From contig OX419755.1 in assembly GCA_948567375.1 (NCBI GenBank), positions 77,088,931 through 77,152,930 of the forward strand: a DNA stretch of 64,000 nucleotides, in the 5' to 3' direction. The notes beneath the pieces were generated by a model. It was not told the DNA's origin, ran no database searches, and saw nothing but the letters and a program-made list of their open reading frames with translations. Every line of letters begins with the position of its first letter. Position 1 is the stretch's first letter. Positions 21,761-33,150 of the stretch are shown one piece after another. A program made the translations under genes and the position numbers. The stretch comes from Lunularia cruciata. Lineage: Eukaryota; Streptophyta; Marchantiopsida; Lunulariales; Lunulariaceae.

Positions 21761-22799
21761 AGTTTTTCAATATGGATATAGACTAAAGCTAAATTATTTA
21801 CCTCCCAGGTTTAAATCATATACCTCAAAACTAGTTTAAATTCCAATAAACAAGTACCATAACTCAAATAGTTGGAATCAGCCCTAAAAAGGAAATTCAA
21901 ATTTGTGATCAATTAGGACCCAATCAGCTATGAATCGTGAGAATTCATCTCAATCAAACAAAGGACTCACCCAATCATCCAAAATATTCTTTTGTTTGGT
22001 TTTATTTTTGAATCCGTACACCCAAATTCTACTGGTGTAATTATAGATAAAGTAAGGATATAATTTTAGTTCCCAGTTAAAGGAATGTTGACCAAACCAC
22101 ATATGTAGAGTGCACCAATTGCAAAGGATGTATGTAAGTGGTTACTGATACTCAAAATAAGTTTTTACTTTTTGTTTTCTCAAAGACAAGATTCACATCT
22201 TGCACTAGTAGTAGAGCACTATGTCAAAATGATTCTACTTCATACATTAGATGCAAATTGTTTTACAATGTCCATATTTAGATTCCAAGCCCCTATGTGA
22301 AACTATGAGAGGTAAAGGTACCCCACTATTCCTCCGAGAAGAGCCATCTCAACATAATTTAGTTGGAGACAATACAACCTCCCAACTAAGTCCGAGGGAG
22401 TCAAGAGTATAGCTTGCTTTGTTATCAAAATGTGCGATGCAAAGCTGCAATTTTACTTCCACAAAATGAGTCAATATGCATCATTGGAGTATAGCACATC
22501 TTTGACAGTGATAGCTTGGTTCACACTGGAGGATCTATACTGGTTTAATATCAAGTATTAAACTAACATCGCACTTCCTATAAACAGAAAATTATCTGCT
22601 TTAATAGTAAAGATGCTTGTTGTAAGTATTTCAAAGAAACTTATAAGTTTCTCCCGATCAAGCATCACATGCAAAAAATCCCAAGTCAAATGAACCAATC
22701 AATGCATCTATTATGAGCATACATATTTCTAGCATAACAAGCATGGCCTGATTAAGAGATTGAGTTTCATACTTACGAACATTGCTTTTTCCCTCTAGA
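21761..22799 (-). other. Copia C middle part, unreadable
   Basis: Lies between the gag and integrase remnants, where a zinc knuckle and protease would sit. I could not read either motif; many stops in all frames. Confidence 0.35.
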
Positions 22800-23420
22800 C
22801 CCTTGTAAGATGATCTTAGTAGGGAATCACTATCCTAACTAACTTATGAGTGTTGATCTTACAAAATTGCAAAGGAAAGATTGTCTCTACCGTTCAAGTT
22901 TCTTGTCAAGTCTTTCCAGAACGGGGTTCCCACAAGCTGCCAAGAAGTCTAGCAATGACTTGTGGCTCTTTCAGTTTAATACCAAGATCTCTCATCTTCT
23001 CTACTAACTTGATTACTTTGTTTATATGCTCAATCGTTTAGCTAAATATGTTCATGAGATATTGTACGTAAGAGTATGAAATGCATCTTCAATTTATTTT
23101 ATCCTTCTACACTTTCTCCGGTATAGAATGGACCATAGAGCTTCCCATGGATCTGCAGGCGTCTAATAATCCGCTGATGTGCTGAAGTTGGTCATCTTTA
23201 ATTGACATATTGATACGTTTTAAAGCTAGTTGATACATCTTTCCACATCTGAAGAGCTCCTCCACATGATCCATATCATCTCCCAGCTTTACTAGTTCAT
23301 TCTTGACGTATACCCATAGTCCTTGAATTTCAAGGTGTTTTTGATCTGCTCACTCCAAAAGTAACAGTTGTCCCTTGTCAATTTCTTGATTGATCTTTGA
23401 AAGGATTCATCTTACATGAA
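22800..23420 (-). pseudogene. gag: Copia C gag remnant
   Basis: The minus strand gives KLTRDNCYFWSEQIKNTLKF near 23385-23325, then, after a frame change, KLGDDMDHVEELFRCG and ALKRINMSIKDDQLQHI, and YVQYLMNIF and VEKMRDLGIKLKEPQVIARL further on. This is the UBN2-type Copia gag with its K-L-x-G-x-N-Y-x-x-W start. Two or more frameshifts break it. Confidence 0.78.
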
Positions 23421-23516
23421 AAACAGCTGATTCTATTGTATTAGATTACCGGATTGATAGATATGGAAGCAAAAGTGTGAACATGTTCATGTAGGTAAAG
23501 ACTAAAGTGGGCAGAA

Positions 23517-23528
23517 GCTCTGACATTA
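23517..23528 (-). other. Possible primer site of Copia C
   Basis: The minus strand reads TAATGTCAGAGC, 9 of 12 bases matching the Met tRNA site, about 100 bases upstream of the gag remnant, where one is expected. Confidence 0.45.
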
Positions 23529-26500
23529 AGTAGTGCTTCTCAGTGATGAATAATTACAAGCAGGGTGAAGACTCGACGTGTAAGCTTCGAATCCAAAATG
23601 GATATAACCAAGAACGAGTAGTTAGTAGAAAAGACCAAGCAATCACTTGTGAACTGAGGAGAAACTATCAGGACGAACTCAAAGGTCACAAGAACAACAC
23701 TGGGTCAGGTGTTGATAGCGGAAGGCCTGCATAATCAAGGCCACCACCTGGTGACAAAAATGTGTTCGAGTTTCATCGTTTCTCCTGACAAACACGGTAG
23801 GCCGATCCTGTAGCTAGCTCGTCAATATGCATCCAGGCTCGAGAATAGAAGGGATTCGTCGGGAATGTTTTGGTTCATGGGGCGGGTGCTTTACGACTCG
23901 CAGCTGTGACATAGCTGGTGACCACACACACGCTTGATCGTCCTTCCACGCGTATGACACTTCGACTCATAAGAGCATGATTGTGAGCAATCAACATACT
24001 AATTAGTCTAAGATGAAATCTTGATCGACTTTTAACTTTGATCCTACTTTGACGCGAAGAGTGCAGAGGCAGTGTGGTTAGTCTGTGGTCCAGCATCCCT
24101 TAATAGATTGTATCGACGTTTGTTGTTTAGTTATTTACACTTGATCTGGACTTGAAGTTCGAGTATGAGATTGATCTTGTTTAACTTGGGCTATCGTGTT
24201 TGGTGAATACGAACCGGGTGTAATTGGTTTCTGGAGTACACCCTTAAACGTGATAGAGTTTGCTACGGGTGGAGATACTTTAACAAGGACTTCTTGGCGT
24301 GCAGTTAACGAACCTGAATTACCCTCGCGAAATTCCTTTTCCTGCACGGCAGAGAGTGTCGGAAGAGCAGGCTACGTGCGATACAGTAGTTCACCCGACC
24401 GTATTTTTGGATGGAAATGCATTCTTGAAATGGGAATCATCTCTCTTGTTTGGGACGGCCAGCTGGAATGTTTTGGGTTAGTTATATCAAAGAACTGCTT
24501 CGTGGGCCACAGCAGACTCGTCAGGTCCTGGGTGTCAACTCCTCATTCTTTCTCTGTCACAGGATTTCTGCCTCATAAATACATCGTCCAGACCTCTAGC
24601 TCAGATGAATTAATCTGGACAAAGAGTGGTTGCTATCGTGGGAATCCTGCGTGGAGGGGAAGAATGTCAGGCAAGCTAGAAATCTGCAAACGAGTTTGAG
24701 GTCGAGAAAAGCTTGGAACCTTGCGAAACTGGTCTTGCATAATTACAAACAACGATTTGATTGAACTCCTGGTCCTTTCATCCTTACATCAATCTGACAA
24801 TACACCTCTGGCCCGAGGAATGATGCTCCTCGGTGGTAAGCTAAGCAACATTTTGTTGATTTTACTAGATTTCTATGCATGTACATGCGTAGTAATCTTA
24901 GACTAGAACTGTGCTGTTGGACCTGATTTACTTTTAACTGATTCAGGATTGTTGGATAGATGTTATTATCGTCTAGCATAACCCTTCTTTTGCCAAATGA
25001 TCAGATTCCTATCTCGCATATCTATCACCAGGCATTATAACTCTGTTTATTTCACCCAAGGGTTCGTAAGCTAGGTTCGTTGGAGCAGCTGTTGTATTCA
25101 GTGCTATGGGACATGCATCACTGTGGATCAACAACCGCGGCCAGAAACTTAATGCCTGCAGGCAAGATCTTGTTATGATTACTGCTGTTTACAACTGATG
25201 ACGATGTCATGATCATGTGTGTGCGTTGGACTTCATTGCCATCACGTAAATCGCTGAGATCGATATCCTTTAGTTTGACCAGATCATCGATAGCGTTACT
25301 ACCATGAAAGGGTAGAATCTATGTGCTGTATTTTCACAGATATCCATGCCTTTTCTGAGCTTATCTATATCTATATCTATATTGGGGCTTAGCCCCATGT
25401 TACGTTTTTTGTCTCTCCCTTGTACGGCTTGATGGGGTCTTCCCATCCTTCATTTTTCCTTCGCGGTCGCCTTTTTTGCTTATCTATATCAAGTGACATG
25501 TATATAAGAACTGATGAACAGGTCCAAGAAAAGATGCGGAATATATCAGCTGTACCTGTTCCATTATTCCATTACCAAAAACTGAAACTGGACTATAACA
25601 TATGCTGGGGAGATTCTCAGTTGGAATAGCCGAAGGGTTCGGTTGTGTCTAATCATCTGACGGAAATTGTCATTACAGTGTAGGGAAGAGAGCCAGATTC
25701 TACCACCACGTGTCGAAGATAGACAGACGTCCTTGACGAAAAACACGTTCTGGGAGGGATGACGGTATAAGAACTAAGATTAAAAATCGAGAACTCCTCT
25801 GGCTTGGAAAATATTACTCAGAACGGACTCGTTAGTCAGAGATGTTGTTGTCATAGTACCTGACTTCGTAATAGCAATAGGATCGGATTGCAGAAAGGTA
25901 GAGAGAGCTTAGTGACACGCTACAAGCGATGTCTCAAACTCTGGGTGTCTTCTTCTGAAGAGCTGTAGAATTGAATGTTGTCCTGAGATGCACTACCGAC
26001 CCAGTGGCGATGGCCATCAAGTATTCTGACTTTCAAATGCTTCCTCGCTGAAACTTGAAAGAAGTGGGTTTTCTGCTGTTTATCCTTGATAGTCATGCAA
26101 ATACATGATTCATATGAATTCGTACTTAAGAGATCAAATAAGAGGTTTGCATGGGATAATTCACTCATTGCAAATGTGTTCTGATATTTTTCCATAGAGG
26201 CCACCTGTGTGCGAGAACGATCAGCAGGTCTCTTGAATGTTCTGTATGCTTATGACGAATGGTATGTCCTGCCGAGGCAAGTGGATCTAGCAACGACCGA
26301 CCATAGTTCGAGCTATAATGATGGGCGATAAGGGTCCAAACGGCAAAACGAAATATATAGATGACCTGTGTCTGTAAAGTACCGCTTTTGGAGGTTTCTT
26401 GTATGAGTTCAGACTTTCATTCTCATGGACTTAACCTGCGATGTTCATCACGTGCGCTCGTAAGTACTCCGCATTGATAGTGGCTTGGCTTGGTTTATAT

Positions 26501-27700
26501 GTCGTTGGTATGACCTCAATGATGTTCTCCTGTTGCCAAGGGACAAGAAACCTTTAACCATCCAAGACAATCTACTCGCAATAGGAGAACGTTCAGATCT
26601 AGAGGCCCTTTAACCTATAGTTTCATTTGCGCAATTAGCACGTCATTCCAAAACACATGGTTTGCCATGTAGCTTGAGTCCATTGAAAAGAATTACTTCA
26701 CCTGATTGAGAAGTAACTGTCAAAAGTGATGCGTAGGTGTGAAACTGAACTTGATTCCTAGGAGAACCGCATCAGAGTAGTTGGAGTTCTCCCATATTGT
26801 ACGCAATTTCTGTATTATTCTACTACATAAACAGGGAAAGGAAGCATCTCTCATCTTGTCTTTATAGTGGAGGTTTTGATGCCATTGATTTGAGTGGACC
26901 TTCTGAATGATTTCTGGGGTATATTCAAAAGATACCTTTTTCGGCACGCATGAATTCAATAGGAGGAGTTTGAGTCGGATCAACATTGGCCAAGGGTTTA
27001 ACATGGAATGACTGTGTAAGTAAACACAACTTACATGTAAAGTTTCTCTGTCAACTGTGACGAACTAACCATGAGAATGCTGTCAGACGAATGCATGCTG
27101 CCGCTTTTGTATTGCATTTTACTTTATTTGTGGGGTGGTTTCTGCATGTTGAAATCAACATATTATGGTCTTCATGGGATGCAGAAAGTGCGAATTTACT
27201 GCCTAGGACTCATCAATCCAGGGAGGAACTTAAAGAGCTCCCTTTTATGACATGTGTTCCTTGTCTGCACAAATTTAGGGAGAGGGACAGACGTATACGT
27301 GTATTTTGAAGGTCAGTTCTGCTCAAGCTTTCGAAATCCCGAAGGTGGAGGCAACTACCAGACTATGAGTTCTATCACCAATTGGATTGATCTGCACGGC
27401 ATCTAATAGGAAATAGTCAAAGCCATATTTGAGATCTGATTGAGCGAAATGTTTCAGTAGTTTATTCAGTGGTACCTTGAAACTTCATAATCAGACTCTA
27501 TTGTTATGTTATGTTTGGTTTGTTATTAGTGACTTGACTGATTATTGAAGACTATGACCGTCAAGAGAAAACGTGACTGATGAAACAGCAAGATGCTGGA
27601 CAGCCCAGCCCTTATCTGAAAATATTCAGTCACGACTATGGCAAAGTATTAAAGTGACTAGATACCTTGTGTGTCAATATTCAGGAAGTCCCGCATGTCA
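23529..27700. other. 4.2-kb island between two divergent Copia elements; no gene recognised
   Basis: This stretch looks less AT-rich and richer in CpG than its surroundings and shows no readable transposon protein. It must contain the 5' LTR of Copia C at its left end and that of Copia D at its right end. TGTTGGA, the inverse of the TCCAACA that ends the Copia D LTR, occurs at 24912 and 24953, so one LTR of about 3 kb is possible but unproved. A TA-rich CTATAT repeat lies near 25366-25382, next to GGGGCTTAGCCCC, a perfect inverted repeat, and TATATAAG at 25501. The longest frame (24196-24699, plus, 167 codons) begins with GTG and matches nothing I know. Confidence 0.4.
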
Positions 27701-27922
27701 GTATTAGGAGTTAACCCGAATGACAACGATGAGGAACTATCCCTTGTTTGTTTATATATATATGTGCAGTGAGTAATAAAGTGTTGGTGTGTGAGCTGTT
27801 TCAGCCTTGGAGGTAGCTTTTGAGACAAGAAGTGAACCACATTATTGTTGTCCTTTGATTATTTGCTTAATGGGTTTTTGATGTGCTATTGCAAGATGTT
27901 CTCCAGACTGTGTTTTCCAACA
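27701..27922 (+). repeat. End of the 5' LTR of Copia D (left limit uncertain)
   Basis: Ends TTTTCCAACA at 27922, right before a primer site. TTTATATATATATG at 27751-27764 is a TATA box and AATAAA at 27775-27780 a possible poly(A) signal. The start of this LTR is not located. Confidence 0.7.
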
Positions 27923-27924
27923 AT

Positions 27925-27936
27925 TGGTATCAAAGC
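27925..27936 (+). other. Copia D primer binding site
   Basis: TGGTATCAAAGC, the Met tRNA site TGGTATCAGAGC with one G-to-A change, two bases after the LTR end. Confidence 0.88.
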
Positions 27937-28012
27937 ATAGTTGGTCCATAAGAGTGTCTTGAGATCTGAGGGTGCACTGAAGTGGGTCCAGAAGCAAATC
28001 CACAGCAAAGCA

Positions 28013-29713
28013 ATGGCAGGGGTGATATCCATGTTAAATGCTACATTTGCAGGGGAGAAGTTTGATGGAAAAAACTATTTTGGACTTGGGTAACTGAAGG
28101 TGAAGGACCTTCTTGTCCAACAAGGGCTGCATAGAGCACTAAGAAAAAGACATGAGGACAAAAGTGATGAGGAGGGAGAAGATGAAGATCTTAGAGCTAT
28201 TAGCACTATTCAGTCGAATCTTGCTGATGAAGTGCTATACAATGTTATGAATGAGGAATCTGCACCAAAACTATGGGCCAAACTGGAGAATCTTAATATG
28301 ACCAAGCCATTGAAAAATTGACTGTATCTCAAAGTTGTATATGTTGCGGATGAAGGAAGACCAAAGTATTATAGAGCACCTCAATGCTTTCAACACAATC
28401 ATTTGTAAGCTGATGAGCGTAGAGGTTAAATAAGAAGAGGAGGATAAGGCATTGTTGTTATTGACTTCACTTTCTCCATCATATGAGCATCTGGTCACAA
28501 GTCTTCTATATGGGAAGGGTGATATAAACTTTGAGGAGGTCATTTCAACATTTTGTCCAATGAGATGAGAAAAAGACCCAACCAAGAAAAGAAAAAATCC
28601 AGAGGCTCTATTTATGAAAAGAAGGACAAGAGAGAGATCAGATCAAGAGTAAATCAAGATCAAAGTCTTGAATTGGAGGTTTGAAAGGCAAGTGCTGGAT
28701 TTGTGGGAAGGTTGGACATTTCAAGAAAGATTGTAACAACAAGAGGCTTGAGTCCAACAAGAATAAAGGTCAACTTTCAGATTGAGCAAGGATTGTTGAG
28801 TCATCTGGTTCTGTGGATCATGTTCTATGTGTTACCTAAGACAAAGATCAATTTGAGGAGTCATGGATATTGGACTCAGGTTGCTCTGACCATATTTTTC
28901 CAAATAAGGAATGGCTTCATGAGTACAAACCATTCCATGCAGTACAAACAACATGGCTTGTAAATCTATTGGCATTGATACAATACTCATTAAGATTTTT
29001 GATAGTGTTGTAAGGACTCTTGCTGATATGAGGCATGTTCTTGAGTTAAGGCAGAATTATATCAGATATCACTTGATATCTTGATATCTAGTAAATCAAT
29101 ATCTTTGGTTGATGATTACTTTGGGAGAATATGGATCTACACCATGAAGCAAAAATCAGAGGTCTGCTCTGTCTTTTAAAAATGGAAGGTGACTATGGAG
29201 AAAAAAACTAGAAGGAAAGTGAAGTGTTTGAGATCTAATAATGGTGGAGAATACAAATCTAGAGAGTTGGATAGATATTGCAAGAGTGAAGGGATAATTC
29301 ATCACTTTACCATATTGGGTACTCCTCAACAGAATGGTGTGTCAAAGAGGATAAATCATACACTCTTGGAGAAAGCAAGAAGTATGCTAAAGAATGCCAG
29401 ATTGGAGAAGAGCTTTTGGGCAGAAGCTGCAAATACAGCTTGTCACTTGGTTAACATTTCTCCCTCTACCACTATTGAGTGTAAGATACCTATGGAAAAA
29501 TGGACAGGTTGGTATGTTGATTACTCTTCACTTAGAGTGTGTGGATATATAGCTTATGTTCGTATTCAACAAGGACAAAGTACAATGTTAGATCCCAAAT
29601 CTAGAAAATGTATATTCTCTGGATATGAGGAAGATACAAAGGGATCTAGAAAGTTGTTGCCTTGCAAGGATGTAGTTTTTGATGAGACTAGTATGATGAT
29701 ACAATTACTATAG
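28013..29713 (+). pseudogene. Copia D gag-pol remnant: gag, protease, part of integrase
   Basis: Starts at ATG 28013. Gag: KFDGKNYFGLG with a stop where Trp is expected, then KVKDLLVQQGLHRAL. A sound zinc knuckle lies at 28693-28734 (CWICGKVGHFKKDC). Protease: WILDSGCSDHIFPNKEW near 28865. The pre-integrase zinc domain and first catalytic Asp are missing. The integrase core is open at 29189-29713, but at the correct 35-residue spacing the second Asp is Asn17 (LRSNNGGEY) and the Glu is Lys53 (NGVSKRIN). RT, RNase H and the 3' LTR are absent: the element ends at about 29790. Confidence 0.9.
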
Positions 29714-29814
29714 CAAAAGAAAAGAAAAGAAAAATTCAGTCAGATTTTGTTACAATAGATATTGATCTTGGAAGTGAAGACATCTCACCTCTTGTTTTTG
29801 TATCAATTTTTTCC

Positions 29815-30420
29815 TAGCATTAAATTGCAACATTGAGTTATCAAGGGAATTAGTGTGTATATATATAAAGTACACCAAAAAACAATGGGAACGCAATACA
29901 AGGCAAGGAGTGCCAAGTGCAAGGGGGAAAAAGAGCACAAGGCCCACCAATCCCAATCATGAAAGAAAGAAATGGAAACTAGTCCCAAAGGTCCACAAGG
30001 AGGAAAAGTGCACAAAAACAAGCCTCCAAGGAAGCCAAGGAAGCATATTATTCTAAGGTAATAGATACACATTGTCTACAGTAGGAAGTAAGCATGGTTA
30101 GGCAGGCAGAAAGTGCCTCTCTCCCCTTCTAGGAACCTTGTCCTACCTTCCTCAAGAGGCCTCCAAAGAGGTGGTGAAGATGCCCAAAAATCTCAATTCC
30201 CAAGGGGACAAAGGTATCCAAGGATATGCGGGGTGTGTAGTGGTCTTCATTGCCCTTAGAGGCAATAGTTGTTATTGCTCCTGCCTATTCCCCTACCCAT
30301 ACCAGCGACTCTATCCACAAGGGGTTTGCAACCACCACATTATGCAAGGAACAATGTCCATCCATGAAAATAACAATACCTACTCACACCCAATGCTATC
30401 ATAAAGTAGACCACTTACTC
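29815..30420 (+). repeat. Dispersed non-coding repeat, copy 1
   Basis: Aligns with 42540-43260 in the same orientation. Shared landmarks include a GGTG(AT)GAAGATGC … AAATCTC segment, a CTTAGAGG-AA segment, and GCAACCACCACAT/CACAACCACCACAT. Purine-rich and Lys/Pro/Ser-rich in translation, but without a stable frame between the copies. Family unknown. Confidence 0.6.
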
Positions 30421-30479
30421 ATTGTAAAACTAAATTGATAAGGTTTGTATATGGCTTCTATAAGCTTTTATAGTGAATG

Positions 30480-31500
30480 TAGTGGTGATGATTTGAGCTT
30501 GAAGTCACCTTTAGTTGAAAGGAGATGTTCAAAGGTAGAACATAAACTGTAAACCGTATGTTGCAAATATCTGTTTGATTACAAGTCCAAATGATACATT
30601 CTTGGTCTCATTAGAATGGCTACCTGGAGGTGACCATTGGAGTGGAACTTTGTCATGATACCATGAAATTATGACCATTGGAATAAGAAGGACACCATTG
30701 GAGTAGAGTAGACACTTTAGGGCCAATATCTCCATGGCTGTAAGTCTAAAGGGGGAGTGCTTTGGTCTTGTTAGAAGCATCTTCTCAAGGGGCTTCCATA
30801 AAGAACTAAACTATGGTAGTTGAAGCTTATTCTAGTAGTTGGAGCAGAAGTTATGGCAACTTGAAAGTGACCATCAGAGTGAGACTTTGCCATGATGCCA
30901 TAACATTGCAACCCTCAAAGTGGTGCAAACACTTTGGGCCAATATCTCCCTTGTATACATCCAAATGATGTGTGCTTGCTCTTGTTAGAAACATCTTCTC
31001 AAGAGCTTTCAATAAAAACTAAAATGTTTGCAAAAGCTTTAGAGCAATATTTACAACTTTATAGCAAAAGTTATGGCTACTTGGAGGTGACCATTGGAGT
31101 GGATCTTTACCATGGCACCATACTATCTGAGTCAAATGACCATTGCAGTCAAGAGATCATTGGAGTCAAATGATCATCAAAGTTAGGAGATCATCAAAAT
31201 CAGGTGACCATCAAAGTGAGACTTCACCATGACACCATAACACCACGACCATCAAAATTAGATTATCATTGGAGTTAGAGTGATTATCTGAATTAGGTGG
31301 CCATTGGAGTGGAACTTCACCATGACACCACAACACCATGTTCATCAGAGTCAAAGCAACCATCATAGTGGGATAGCTCCTTGGAATAGAGTAAACATAT
31401 TGGGGTTGGGCTAACATCTCCATGGTTACTAATTCAATTGATTTGGTGCTTGATTCTCATGGGGTTTCTCCAGGGACCAAATGCATAGCATTTGGGGCTT
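30480..31500 (+). repeat. Imperfect tandem modules of about 215 bp
   Basis: GGGCCAATATCTCC recurs at about 30721 and 30936 and, changed, near 31405. Around it are TTACAAGTCCAAATGAT, CATCTTCTCAAG-GCTTTC, and GAAGTTATGGCTACTTGGA blocks in the same order. Short ACCATTGGAGTGGA and ATCATCAAAGT words repeat between 31080 and 31330. The same module occurs near 57.0-57.5 kb. Confidence 0.7.
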
Positions 31501-31556
31501 TGTAGTAGAAGTTAGAACCATATAAAGACACCTATATCTAGGGTTGATGTGTGGCT

Positions 31557-32246
31557 TGTAGCACCCATTTTTTCATGTGTGTGGTATTATGATATTTAGC
31601 TTGGTATTACAAATACTTGAGAGATATTATTTATATAGAGATAAAGGATATTCCACATTATTCATGATTAGCTAAAGTTATTTATAGCTAAAATAGAGGG
31701 GACCTTACTTTAGATGAAGCGGAAGAGATGAGCACCATGATTTTGGATTCTAGTGTATTGACTTGGTATTATTCTCAAGTGTTTTGCTTTGAGGAAAGAG
31801 TTGAGAACTCTTGGGACTGCCAGCCTTCTTGTTTTGGATTCCTCTATAGTCCAAGGATAGCCTATGTGTAGGAATCCTTGACTTAATGGTTGGGTCAAGA
31901 TAAGATCACATGCTTAGTGGGATATGCCCATGTGGATGGATATTCCTTTATACTTTTTGACTTTACTTGACTTTTAGCCTAGTAATTTGAGTTACTCCAA
32001 TAATTAGTAACTTTGGTGTGTAACTATTTCACAAGTATATAAACTAGGGCTGAGGAGGTACTCATCATCCTTTCATCTACAACTATCTCTCTCTCATTGA
32101 GTTCTCTAGTGAGCAATATCTTGAGACTTGGAGTGTTAGCCTTGAGGAGTATGATGGGGTTGGGGTTCTTTGCCTTCTTAGTCCATGGTGCGCTACCATA
32201 ATAGCCATCAAAGATTCATTGTAAGTGAGAAACAGGCTGGCTTACA
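31557..32246 (+). repeat. 5' LTR of Gypsy element F (about 690 bp)
   Basis: Begins TGTAGCACCC, a common Gypsy LTR start, and ends GGCTTACA. TATAAACTAG near 32037 is a likely TATA box, followed by a CT-rich stretch. The last 375 or so bases match 12226-12635. The 3' LTR is missing, so the limits rest on the termini and the second copy. Confidence 0.68.
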
Positions 32247-33150
32247 TTTTTGGTTCTGTTCTTGAGACCTCTCTAGAAGGCAAGATAATGTTTCGCGTAC
32301 AATTTTATATTCGACAGAAGGAGGCTATGAGAGCTCACTTGGAGAGAACTTTAGGGGAGGAGAGGGCTGAACTTATGTTAAAGAACTTGGACCCATTTGT
32401 ATACCATGTAGTTCATTATGATATCTTTGAGGTGATTTTGTTCATCTTGTACACATGAGAGGATTTGGACAGATTGTGTGAGGTGGGTTGTAGATTTTGG
32501 GGATTACGGTGACTTTGGGTAAAATCTCAAGTTTGAAATCTAAAATTGAAATTTCTACACATGATAGTTTGGGTTATCCTTCAGTTATCACACTTGTAAT
32601 TATTGTGAGGACTACTATGTGCACTAAGCTAGAATTTTTGAAAGTTGATAGGGTAAATTGCTCCCGTAACTGCATGCTCTCTAGAAAATTTTACAGAGTC
32701 TGAAATTTATTCAATTTTCAGTGGATTATTCTAAAACTTTTCAAGAAAATTTATTGCATTATATCCTACCTTTTGACACAAAAATTAGAGAGAGATCATT
32801 CTTGAGCAGGGAGTTATGAGTTTTTAAAGTGAGAGGGGTGGTTTTCAGACCAAATCTGAGATATGTGTGCTGAATAGAAAGGTGCCTAGGCCAAATGGCT
32901 TGATAAAAAGCTCTGAAATTTTCTAGGGTAAAAAGCTTTGGAGTTATAATCAAGTGTGAAAAGTTTCAAAGAACTGTAACATACCAGTTGAGAGATTTGA
33001 GTGACATTGTGAGGAAGGGTCAATTCTACAGAGTTTAGATTTCATGCATGAAGAATGTGAGAGCAACAAAAAGCATGTTTGAGTATTTAGAACATGGAGG
33101 GTCACCAAGAGTGAAAATTAAGGCTATACAAGGTTCCCCATGGGTTTGAG
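32247..33150 (+). other. Element F leader and gag start
   Basis: Only short frames: 32225-32458 (77 codons, ending near FEVILFILYT) and a frame with VITLVIIVRTTMCTKLEF near 32580. Possibly gag N-terminus, but no motif is diagnostic. Confidence 0.4.

Larger units (their letters stand above)
20480..23528 (-). mobile_element. Copia C: decayed Ty1/Copia element
   Basis: Minus-strand order: weak primer site (23528-23517), gag (about 23420-22800), integrase fragment (about 21760-21300), RT fragment with YVDD (20756-20550). The distance from integrase core to YVDD is only about 700 bases, against roughly twice that in intact Copia elements, so part of integrase and RT is deleted. Confidence 0.82.

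Noticed and set aside
24196..24699. 167-codon plus-strand frame in the CpG-rich island
   Set aside because: It starts with GTG, has no nearby ATG giving most of the frame, no splice or domain evidence and no match I recognise. Longer chance frames are expected in the less AT-rich stretch.
25188..25265. C/D-box snoRNA-like arrangement (TGATGAC, then CTGA about 60 bases on)
   Set aside because: No terminal stem and no recognised guide; these short boxes occur often by chance.
32247..32275. Primer site after the element F LTR
   Set aside because: TTTTTGGTTCTG does not match a known tRNA 3' end well enough to call.
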